A DNA stretch of 17,138 nucleotides from an uncultured Thermoleophilia bacterium (GTDB lineage Bacteria; Actinomycetota; Thermoleophilia; UBA2241): NCBI GenBank assembly GCA_903912585.1, contig CAIWHY010000405.1, positions 1-17,138 of the forward strand, in the 5' to 3' direction. Shown here one piece after another: positions 7,222 to 13,819 of the stretch. Each line of letters starts with the position of its first letter. Within the stretch, counting starts at the first letter, position 1. The notes beneath the pieces were generated by a model that worked only from the letters and a program-made list of their open reading frames with translations, did not search any database and was not told where the DNA came from. A program made the translations under genes and the position numbers.

Positions 7222-7975
7222 GGGACACGACCTCCTTGGCGAGATCGAAGTAGGCGTCGCTGCCGGCGCAGGTGGCATCGTAGCGCGAGATGGGGAGGCC
7301 GTGACTGGGCGCTTCGCTGAGCCTCACGTTACGCGGGACGACGGTGTCGAAGACGTATTGGCCGAGGTGCGCGCGAACCTCCGCGGCGACCTCGCGACCG
7401 AGGCGCGTGCGCCCATCGTACATGGTGACGACGACGCCGAGGATGTCGAGCTCCGGGTTGAGATGTTCCTGCACCAGGGCGACGGTGTCGAGCAGCTGGG
7501 CGAGCCCTTCGAGGGCGTAGTACTCGGACTGCACGGGGATCAGGACCTCCCGCGCGGCCACCAGCGCATTGATCGTGAGCACGCCCAACGAGGGTGGGCA
7601 ATCGATGAAGACGAAGTCGTGGCGGTCGACGTGGCCGGTGAGGGCGTACTCGAGCACGTACTCGTTGCGCGGCGCGCCGGCGAGCTCTACGACTGCGCCG
7701 GCGAGGTCGGGGCAGGCCGGCAGAAGCGAGAGATGTTCGATCGCCGTCGGTACGGTGGACTCGCTCACGCCGGCGGCGCCGCCCAGCACCCCGTAGCTGG
7801 TCAGTCTCGGGTCCGCGGGACGCACCCCCAGCCCCGCCGAGGCGTTGGCCTGCGGGTCCAGGTCCAGCAACAGCACGTCGAACTGCGCCTCCGCGAGGCA
7901 CGCGGCGAGGTTGACGGCGGTGGTGGTCTTGCCGACTCCGCCCTTCTGGTTGGTCACGGCGATGACGCGAGTCAA
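7214..7975 (-). CDS. parA: Chromosome-partitioning ATPase ParA (Soj family)
   Basis: The 253-residue protein begins MTRVIAVTNQKGGVGKTTTA, with the deviant Walker A P-loop KGGVGKTT at 11-18 that includes the signature lysine Lys11. Walker A' LLLDLDPQANAS and Walker B FVFIDCPPSLG are both present. Length and layout match chromosomal Soj/ParA rather than plasmid types with an N-terminal DNA-binding domain. It binds DNA as an ATP dimer and is stimulated by ParB to move origin regions. The start codon is TTG at 7975, preceded by AGGGAG. A -10 box and a palindrome lie just upstream, so parA-parB may have its own promoter as well as read-through from rsmG. Confidence 0.96.
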   Translation of the reverse strand: MTRVIAVTNQKGGVGKTTTAVNLAACLAEAQFDVLLLDLDPQANASAGLGVRPADPRLTSYGVLGGAAGVSESTVPTAIEHLSLLPACPDLAGAVVELAGAPRNEYVLEYALTGHVDRHDFVFIDCPPSLGVLTINALVAAREVLIPVQSEYYALEGLAQLLDTVALVQEHLNPELDILGVVVTMYDGRTRLGREVAAEVRAHLGQYVFDTVVPRNVRLSEAPSHGLPISRYDATCAGSDAYFDLAKEVVSRD

Positions 7976-7996
7976 CGGGCTCCCTTCGGGGCACCG

Positions 7997-8002
7997 ATAC
8001 TA
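7997..8002 (-). promoter_or_regulatory. Putative -10 box (TAGTAT) for parA-parB
   Basis: Read on the minus strand, TAGTAT ends 21 bases before the TTG start of parA. A start of transcription six to eight bases downstream would give a leader of about 15 bases containing the AGGGAG ribosome binding site. The -35 position falls inside the 22-bp palindrome at 8010-8031, so no TTGACA-like element is present. This would fit an activator- or repressor-controlled promoter. It is a pattern match only. Confidence 0.45.
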
Positions 8003-8009
8003 GCAGATG

Positions 8010-8031
8010 GCGCGCGCCGGCCGGCGCGCGC
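8010..8031. repeat. 22-bp perfect palindrome upstream of parA
   Basis: The two 11-base halves, gcgcgcgccgg at 8010-8020 and ccggcgcgcgc at 8021-8031, are exact reverse complements with no spacer. It sits between rsmG and parA and covers the region where the -35 of the putative parA promoter should be. It could be an operator for a dimeric regulator (autoregulation by Par proteins is known in other systems), the remnant of a terminator for rsmG, or a chance product of GC-only sequence. The remaining 7976-8099 spacer holds no ORF that I can support. Confidence 0.55.
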
Positions 8032-8099
8032 AGAGGCGGCCCGACGGAAGCCGGGCGAGGCCCGAAGTGACTGCGCCCCGCCGACGCCCGCGAGCGGAT

Positions 8100-8822
8100 T
8101 CAGGTCGCGAGAGGCCGCTTGGCGGCCATGCCCTCGCGGCGCGGGAAGCGATCCGGCGTCGGCGCGATCTTCTCGTACACGACGCAGACGGATTGCTCGA
8201 GGGGCGAGCGCTCCAGGCGCACGACGGGGCCGGCCGCCAAGCCGCACAGGCCGGCGGCGATCTCGCCGGCCGGGCCTTCTTCGTCGACTGCCGACGCGGT
8301 CTTGCTCGCGAGGAGGACGCCGCCGGGGGCGAGCAGCGGAGCGGTCAGCTCCACGAGCACCGGCAGCGGCGCCACGGCGCGCGCCAGCACGACCGCGGCT
8401 GCCTCCCGTCCGGGTGGACGGGCGGCGTACCGTTCGCTGCGCGCGCATTCGACATGCGCGCGCCCCGCGATGCCGGCTGCGTCCGCCGCCGCCTCGAGAA
8501 AGTCGCACTTGCGCGCCGCCGCCTCGAGGAGCGTCAGCTCCACCGAGGGCAGGGCGACGGCCAGAGGGATGCCGGGGATGCCGGCGCCGGCTCCCAGATC
8601 GAGCCAGCCGGCGCCCGCCCGCTCGCGCACGAAGGAGACGTCGAGCATGGCCAGCGAGTCACCGAGGAGCGTCTCGACGATCTCCGCGCGCGAGCGCAGA
8701 CCAGTCACGTTGGCGCGCTTCCAGCCGGAGAGCAATTCGACATACGCCTCGAGCGCGGCCACCTGCGCGCTATCGAGCGCGAAGCGCTCGGCGAGAGCGG
8801 AAAGAGTGAGCGGACCGGCCAT
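8100..8822 (-). CDS. rsmG: 16S rRNA (guanine-N7)-methyltransferase RsmG (GidB)
   Basis: The 240-residue protein has the RsmG layout: an N-terminal helical part (LEAYVELLSGWKRANVTGLR), the region VETLLGDSLAM, the SAM-binding motif WLDLGAGAGIPGIPLAV at about 73-89, then LLEAAARKCDFLEAA, and VVLARAVAPLPVLVELTAPLL. The family adds a methyl group to N7 of a guanine in the 530 loop of 16S rRNA (G527 in E. coli numbering). ATG start at 8822; no clear Shine-Dalgarno is visible. The order rsmG-parA-parB is the conserved arrangement near many bacterial origins, which supports both the assignment and the location. Confidence 0.95.
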   Translation of the reverse strand: MAGPLTLSALAERFALDSAQVAALEAYVELLSGWKRANVTGLRSRAEIVETLLGDSLAMLDVSFVRERAGAGWLDLGAGAGIPGIPLAVALPSVELTLLEAAARKCDFLEAAADAAGIAGRAHVECARSERYAARPPGREAAAVVLARAVAPLPVLVELTAPLLAPGGVLLASKTASAVDEEGPAGEIAAGLCGLAAGPVVRLERSPLEQSVCVVYEKIAPTPDRFPRREGMAAKRPLAT

Positions 8823-8890
8823 TCCGGCAGGTTACCACGGGCCCGACCTGAGCCGGCAGGCACGAGCGCTAGTAGCGGAAAGGAGCGCCA

Positions 8891-8945
8891 GGAGCAGGCA
8901 GGATCGCGGGAGCAGGCTGGATAGCCGGGGCAGGCTGGATCAGCC
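8891..8945. repeat. Three degenerate tandem repeats of 17-19 bp
   Basis: Units at 8891-8907, 8908-8926 and 8927-8945 share the core GCAGGC(A/T)GGAT. They occupy the 151-base spacer between the stop of the DUF6421-like gene and the rsmG start. A partial copy may precede them at 8879-8890. Such short direct repeats could be protein-binding iterons or simply replication-slippage products. No ORF in the spacer is convincing. Confidence 0.55.
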
Positions 8946-8973
8946 CCCGGCCAAGTGCCGGCGGCTCGCTCGG

Positions 8974-11070
8974 TCAGGCTGGCACCGGCTCCTCGACGAG
9001 ATCGGCCAGCTTCTTCTGCAGCGTCAGGTAGAACGTGCTCAGCGGGAACTCATCGTCGAGCACCCGGTCGATCCAGGCTCGCGGGTCGGCCTCGTCCGAA
9101 CGCACGCGCGCCTCCTTGCGCCACGCCGAGTCGATATTGGGCTCCACGAACTCGGCGATCAGATCGTGGGCCGCGGCCCAGTAGGAGACCTTGCTCATGT
9201 CGATGCCGCGGCGGTAGAGGGCGTCGACGCGCTCGCGCAGCCCCGCGACGCCCTCCTCGAGATGCCGCCACTCGATCGTCAGCCGGTTGTCGCTCCAGCC
9301 CAGGATGCCGGCCTGATGCAGATAGGCGAACAGCAGTTGCCCCCCGAGGCCGTCGTAGTTGCGCACGCGGCCGCCGGCGATGGGGAAGCGCAGGATGCGG
9401 TCGAACAGGATCGCGTAGCGCACGTAGCGCGCGAAGGCGAAGCCCTCGCGCAGGAGCTCGCCGGCGCTGGCGAAGGTGGCGAGGTCGACGCGCAGTTCCT
9501 CGAGCGAGTACATCCAGTACGGCAGCCGCTGACGGATCATGAACGGGTCGAACGGCAGGTCTCCGTGGCTGTGCCAGCGGTCGTGGATGAGGTCCCACAT
9601 CACGTAGGTCTCGAGGGCCAGCCCCGGCGACGACGCCAGCGCGGCGGCGTCCGGCGGCAGGGCGATGCGCAGGACCCTGGCGCCCTCCAGCACGGCGCGC
9701 CGGAACCGGGCGCTCTCACGGTCGCAGAAGATGCCGCCGAAGTTGTTGGTCGGGCGTGCGGCGAGACTGACCGTCTCGGGGAACAGCACCGCGCACTCGC
9801 TGTCGTACCCGTCGGTGTTGTCCACCAACTGGACCGGCACGAACTTGTCGTTGTCGTAGCGCTCGCTCTCGAGCCGAGCCACGAAGTCGGGCCAGGGCGT
9901 GCGCGTGATGAGCGCCTCGAAGCGGGTCTGCGAGGAGCCGTTGGGCGTGTACATCGGGAACACGACGAGGTGCTCGATGCCGTCGCGGCGCTGCTGCTCG
10001 GGGCGGAACAAGGCGAGGGAGGCGGTGAAGTCCGGCCTGCCGAAGCCCCCGGCGACCCAGGCGCGCAAGTCCGCCGGCACCTGCTCGAGATAGGCGCGCT
10101 GGTGCGGGAATCGCGGCGCCAGCGCGGCGATGCTCTCGATCATCGCCTCGACGTGGGCGCGGGCGTCATCCGTGCCGTGGCGCGCCACGTCGATCTCGCC
10201 CTTGGGCTCCTGGAGCGCGCGCACGGCGTTGGTCGCCTCCTTGAGGCGCAGCCAGGCGGGATCGTCCGCCGCCGGGGACACCAGAGAGACGGCTTCCACG
10301 CGGAAGGCGGCGATGCTCGCCCAGTAGACGATGTTGAGCCAGAGCTGCCGGTGGTCGTGACGGCCAACTAGCAGGTCGCCGAACAGGTCCGCGTCGGCGG
10401 CGACCACCACGCGGCCGGCGCCGTGACTCGCCGCGGCGAGGAGGCCGGCGGCCGGCGGCTCGACCTCCGCGCCGGTGCGCAGCACGATGGCCCCCGGCTC
10501 GCCCGCCGTCACGATGCCGGCACGGTAGAAGACGACGTCGCCGGCCAGGTGCAGCAACTCCGGCGCGCCGGTCCCCGGCGCCGGCTGTGCGCCGATCCAG
10601 TCCGGCGGCTCGCCGTCGCGCTCGAAGTCGAGCGCCGTCTCGTTCTCGAGCCGCAGGCCGTAGGGCGCCACGACTTCGTTGAGATTGGCGCCGTACTTGT
10701 CCTCTTCGGACTCGCCGAGCACGATGAGGCCGCCGCCGCCCGAGACGAACCGTTCGATCGCCTCCACCTCGCCGGCGCTCAACCGCGGCGAGCCTGCGCC
10801 GACCGTGCGCTCCCATTTGGCTTCGGACGGGTGAGCGATGACCAGCACGTCGACGGCCGCGAGGACCACGTCGTCCAGCGGCCCCGCGGCGTGGACGGCC
10901 ACCTCGAAATCGCGCTCGTCCAGCGCGGCAGCCGCGGCAGCATAGGAACTCGCCGCGGGATGGGCGGGGCGCATCGCGGCGGCGGCCTCCGGGCGGATCG
11001 ACCAGGCCTCACCGTGAAATTCGTCGAACAGGACGCGCGCCACCTTGCGCCGCCTCATCGCGGTCAGCAT
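8974..11070 (-). CDS. GATase1-like domain fused to DUF6421-like domain, possible metallopeptidase-type protein
   Basis: The 698-residue protein has two parts. Residues 8-255 look like a class I glutamine-amidotransferase-like Rossmann domain of the GIFT/DUF4350 type (VARVLFDEFHGEAWS, VDVLVIAHPSEAKWE, IERFVSGGGGLIVLGES, GAGRVVVAADADLFGD); no catalytic Cys nucleophile is apparent. Residues 265-698 match what I remember of actinobacterial DUF6421: LVVFPMYTPNG at 368-378, AVLFPET, FGGIFCDRESARFRR, HSHGDLPFDPFMIRQR, NYDGLGGQLLFAYLHQAG and DEFPLSTFY. The function is unknown. Within it HDRWH (496-500) and EELRVD (524-529) resemble the HExxH and ExxxD zinc-binding motifs of gluzincin peptidases, with Asp for Glu. 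The start at 11070 is chosen for AGGAG at 11077-11081; the frame is open to 11190 without a ribosome binding site. No signal peptide, so cytoplasmic. Confidence 0.8.
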   Translation of the reverse strand: MLTAMRRRKVARVLFDEFHGEAWSIRPEAAAAMRPAHPAASSYAAAAAALDERDFEVAVHAAGPLDDVVLAAVDVLVIAHPSEAKWERTVGAGSPRLSAGEVEAIERFVSGGGGLIVLGESEEDKYGANLNEVVAPYGLRLENETALDFERDGEPPDWIGAQPAPGTGAPELLHLAGDVVFYRAGIVTAGEPGAIVLRTGAEVEPPAAGLLAAASHGAGRVVVAADADLFGDLLVGRHDHRQLWLNIVYWASIAAFRVEAVSLVSPAADDPAWLRLKEATNAVRALQEPKGEIDVARHGTDDARAHVEAMIESIAALAPRFPHQRAYLEQVPADLRAWVAGGFGRPDFTASLALFRPEQQRRDGIEHLVVFPMYTPNGSSQTRFEALITRTPWPDFVARLESERYDNDKFVPVQLVDNTDGYDSECAVLFPETVSLAARPTNNFGGIFCDRESARFRRAVLEGARVLRIALPPDAAALASSPGLALETYVMWDLIHDRWHSHGDLPFDPFMIRQRLPYWMYSLEELRVDLATFASAGELLREGFAFARYVRYAILFDRILRFPIAGGRVRNYDGLGGQLLFAYLHQAGILGWSDNRLTIEWRHLEEGVAGLRERVDALYRRGIDMSKVSYWAAAHDLIAEFVEPNIDSAWRKEARVRSDEADPRAWIDRVLDDEFPLSTFYLTLQKKLADLVEEPVPA

Positions 11071-11283
11071 CGCTTTCTCCTCACTCGCCGTCTCTCGGGT
11101 GGAGCACGGATCGTCCGACGGCTCTCTGTGAGGAGGTTGTTCCGTGGGCCGACCAGCCACTAAACCAGTCGCCGTGCCCGGGAGGATCACTGCACGAGGT
11201 ACCGAGGAAGGACGTAGCTCGCCGCTGCCTGCAAGACGAGGAGAGGACTGAGCGGCCGGGAAAGAGGGGCGCGCCGCGCGGCG

Positions 11284-11709
11284 CTACGCGTCGCGGCGCT
11301 TGGCGAGGAAGAGGACGGTGCCGCCGCCGTCCGGCTTGCGCAGGTCGAACTCGTCGACGACGGCGCGGATGATCGAGATGCCCATGCCGCCGTCCGCGAG
11401 CCCGATCTCCGGCATGCTCTGACACTCGGGGCAGTCGACATCGTCCTCGTGGAACCCGCCGCCCTCGTCACGTATCTCGATGGTCACGCGGTCCCGATGC
11501 ATGTTGAAGGCGAGATGGACTTGGCCTTCGTCGTGATCGTAGGCGTGCCGCACGGAGTTGGAGCACGCCTCGGTGAGCGCCAGCTTGAGGTCCGCGACCG
11601 CGTCTTCCGAGAAGCCACCGCGCGAGCGCAGCAGCCCCGTCAACGCCAAACGGCCGAGCACCACGTACTCGGCCTTGGCCGGAATATCGAGCTTCACGAA
11701 GTCGTCCAC
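11284..11709 (-). CDS. RsbW/SpoIIAB-like anti-sigma factor serine kinase (GHKL ATPase)
   Basis: The 141-residue single-domain protein has the GHKL ATP-binding motifs: N-box ALTEACSNSVRHAY with Glu47 and Asn51, G1 box DEGGGF at 81-86, and G2 box GGMGISII at 107-114. The EA(C/V)xNxxxH pattern and small size place it with RsbW, SpoIIAB and related anti-sigma or switch kinases, which bind a sigma factor and phosphorylate an anti-anti-sigma (STAS) partner. No STAS or sigma gene is in the window, so its target is elsewhere. A CPEC motif (Cys93, Cys96) sits in the ATP-lid region, which I do not expect in the family. GTG start at 11709; upstream ribosome binding is weak. It lies 45 bases after the AmrS-like gene and may be cotranscribed. 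Confidence 0.88.
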   Translation of the reverse strand: MDDFVKLDIPAKAEYVVLGRLALTGLLRSRGGFSEDAVADLKLALTEACSNSVRHAYDHDEGQVHLAFNMHRDRVTIEIRDEGGGFHEDDVDCPECQSMPEIGLADGGMGISIIRAVVDEFDLRKPDGGGTVLFLAKRRDA

Positions 11710-11754
11710 AGTGACGAATCCTAACGATTCACACGCCGCCTGGCCACCCCGACC

Positions 11755-12801
11755 TCACTTGATGCGTGTCCTCACGTTCACGTTCTCGCCACACATCGAG
11801 CACAGTGTTCCCCTCAGCGCGGCATCCTCAACCGCGTGGCCAGTCCGCCTCACGAGCAGGCGCTTGCAGTTCGGACACACGGTGTTCTCACCCTCGTGAC
11901 CGGGGACGTTGCCCACATAGACGAACCGCAGACCCGCGTCGCGCCCGATCCCGACCGCCCTCTCGAGCGTCGGGATCGGCGTCGGCGGCAGGTGCGAGAA
12001 CTCGAGATGCGGCATGAAGCGGGTGACGTGCCAGGGAGTCTCGGGACCGAGCTCGGCGACGATCCACGCGGCGATGCCGCGCAGCGTCGCCTCGTCGTCG
12101 TTGAACGTGGGGACGACGTTGGTGACGATCTCCACGTGGCAGTCGTGCTCGCGCTTGGCGCGCACCGCCGCCGCGAGCACCGGCGCGAGGTCCGGGATGC
12201 GGCACAGTTCGGCGTACTGCGCGTCGCTGAAGCCCTTGACGTCGACGCGATAGGCGTCGATGTGCGGCGCGAGCACGTCCAGCGCCTCTTCGGTGATGTA
12301 GCCGTTGGTGACCATCACCGTGTACAGCCCGTGCTCGTGTGCGAGCTGGGCACCGTCGAGGATGTACTCGAGCCAGATCGTCGGCTCGTTATAGGTCCAG
12401 GCGACGCCCTGACAGTCGTTGTGGTCGGCGAGCACCGGCAGGTTGCGCACGAGGAGCTCGCGCAGGTCACGGTCGGCCTCAGCCGCATCCGCGTGCGCTA
12501 TCTGCCAGTTCTGGCAGTCGCGACAGGTGAAGTTGCAGCCCACGCTGCCGAGCGAGAGGACGGTCGTGCCGGGGAAGAAGTGGTACAGCGGCTTCTTCTC
12601 GATGGGATCGGCGGCGACGCTGCACACGCGCCCATACGTGATCGCGTAGAGCGTGCCGTCGCGGTTGGCACGGGCCCGGCACACGCCGCTCTTGCCGGGC
12701 GCGATTCGGCAGAGGCGCGGGCACACGCGGCACCTCACCGCGCCGTCGTCGAGGCGGTCGTAGAGCATCGCCTCGTGCCACTCGGCCTGGTTGGTCGCCA
12801 T
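11755..12801 (-). CDS. amrS: AmmeMemoRadiSam-type radical SAM enzyme (AmrS-like)
   Basis: The 348-residue protein opens with a Cys-rich segment (Cys24, Cys27, Cys31, Cys41; CRVCPRLCRIAPGKSGVC), followed by IEKKPLYHFFPGT and the [4Fe-4S]-SAM motif CNFTCRDCQNW (Cys89, Cys93, Cys96). Later come VAWTYNEPTIWLEY, YRVDVKGF and a C-terminal double CxxC (CPNCKRLL, CSMCGENV) that probably binds zinc or iron. This is the pattern of AmrS, the radical SAM member of the AMMECR1-Memo-radical SAM trio, whose reaction is not established to my knowledge. AMMECR1 and Memo genes are not in this window. The ATG at 12801 lies five bases after the IMPase stop with a weak ribosome binding site, suggesting coupling. 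The same frame stays open upstream across the IMPase gene, but that part is a shadow. Confidence 0.92.
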   Translation of the reverse strand: MATNQAEWHEAMLYDRLDDGAVRCRVCPRLCRIAPGKSGVCRARANRDGTLYAITYGRVCSVAADPIEKKPLYHFFPGTTVLSLGSVGCNFTCRDCQNWQIAHADAAEADRDLRELLVRNLPVLADHNDCQGVAWTYNEPTIWLEYILDGAQLAHEHGLYTVMVTNGYITEEALDVLAPHIDAYRVDVKGFSDAQYAELCRIPDLAPVLAAAVRAKREHDCHVEIVTNVVPTFNDDEATLRGIAAWIVAELGPETPWHVTRFMPHLEFSHLPPTPIPTLERAVGIGRDAGLRFVYVGNVPGHEGENTVCPNCKRLLVRRTGHAVEDAALRGTLCSMCGENVNVRTRIK

Positions 12802-12806
12802 GGCGC

Positions 12807-13751
12807 TCAAGCCGGCCGCCGCAGACCGCGGATGCCGCGCTGGACGCAGTCGATGAGCGCGGCCTGCAGTCCGTCGTTGCCGGAGGCGATCGTCGCCATC
12901 TGATAGCTCGCGTCCGAGCCGAGCACCGGCCGGTCGTCGAGCGAGCCGCCGGCCGCGTCGCTGAACGGCAGGCCGGCCTCCTTGCAGAGCAGGTGGATCG
13001 CGGCGACGTCGTAGGGCGAGTTGCAAAGGACCGCGCCACGCCCGACGCGGCGGAACTGCGCCTCCGTCCACGGGTGCGCCGCGATGATCGCCGGGCCGAT
13101 GTCCACGTACGCGTCGAGCTGCCCGGTGAGGATGCGCGTCACCCCGTAGGTCGCCGAGCCGATGTCGAAGACGCAGCCGCCGACCGAGGAGACGTCGATC
13201 AGCTCCTCGAGGACGCTCGCAAGAATCACGGCCGGGCGGCCGCGGAACCCGAGCGTCCAGAAGATGCTCTCGAGGTCGGTGCGGATGGTCGGCAAGAAGG
13301 CGATCGGCTCGCCGCCGGCGCTCGTCATGCTGAAGCCGGCGCCTCGCTCGGCGACGAAGAGGTCGCCGCCCTTGATCTCCTGGATCACGCCGGCGGCGAC
13401 GTCGCCCATCGTCGGCACCGCTGAAGGCGGCACGGCGGCGACGCTCACGCAGGCCATCTCGAACCCGGCCGCCGCCGGCCGGGTGCCGTCGATGGGATCG
13501 ACGACCAGGATGAGCTCCGGGTCCGCCGCCCCCTGCAGGCCGGCGTCCTCCGAGTAGAACGCCCACGTGGGCAGCTCGGCGGCCATGTACTCGGCCAGCA
13601 GCGTCTCGGCGACCTCGTCGATGGCGAAGGTCACGTCGCCGCCCACCGCCACGCCGGCGTGATCGCGGGCGGCGTGGCGCCCCAGCGACGGCAGCACGAC
13701 CTCGCGCAGTCGCGCGCACAGGTCGACGAGCTTGAGGGTGGTGTCGTTCAC
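12807..13751 (-). CDS. Inositol monophosphatase/FBPase-like metal-dependent phosphatase
   Basis: The 314-residue protein shows the lithium-sensitive phosphatase metal sites: GGDVTFAIDEVAE at 37-49, the SED at 67-69, VVDPIDGT with Asp85 and Asp88, and the distal PYDVAAIHLL at 247-256, where Asp248 takes the role of the WDxAAG aspartate. GGCVFDIGSATYGVTRI fits the segment between the two lobes. Family members remove phosphate from inositol phosphate, fructose bisphosphate, PAP or related small molecules; which one cannot be read here. Trp of the WDxAAG motif is Tyr and the AAG is AAI, so it is a divergent branch. GTG start at 13751 with GGAG upstream. It is the first gene of a probable minus-strand transcript with amrS and the anti-sigma kinase, starting at the divergent promoter region. 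Confidence 0.85.
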   Translation of the reverse strand: MNDTTLKLVDLCARLREVVLPSLGRHAARDHAGVAVGGDVTFAIDEVAETLLAEYMAAELPTWAFYSEDAGLQGAADPELILVVDPIDGTRPAAAGFEMACVSVAAVPPSAVPTMGDVAAGVIQEIKGGDLFVAERGAGFSMTSAGGEPIAFLPTIRTDLESIFWTLGFRGRPAVILASVLEELIDVSSVGGCVFDIGSATYGVTRILTGQLDAYVDIGPAIIAAHPWTEAQFRRVGRGAVLCNSPYDVAAIHLLCKEAGLPFSDAAGGSLDDRPVLGSDASYQMATIASGNDGLQAALIDCVQRGIRGLRRPA

Positions 13752-13796
13752 GCGCGCTCCACGGTCGGCAGGGGCCGGCTCGCGGCCGGGGCGACC

Positions 13797-13819
13797 ATTT
13801 TACCCTGCTATACTCGAAA
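13797..13819. promoter_or_regulatory. Divergent promoter region with a -10 box placed for a leaderless transcript
   Basis: This is an AT-rich island in GC-rich DNA. On the plus strand TATACT at 13809-13814 is followed by five bases and then the ATG at 13820, the spacing expected if transcription starts at the A of the ATG. On the minus strand TAAAAT (13802-13797) could serve the IMPase gene. No convincing -35 is present for either. Confidence 0.6.

Noticed and set aside
8119..10371. 750-residue plus-strand ORF
   Set aside because: It lies opposite rsmG and the DUF6421-like gene, both supported by family motifs; its composition is that of a GC-rich antisense shadow.
11271..11284. 14-bp palindrome at the end of the anti-sigma kinase gene as a terminator
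   Set aside because: It has no loop or U-tract and consists only of alternating G/C, likely by chance in this DNA.
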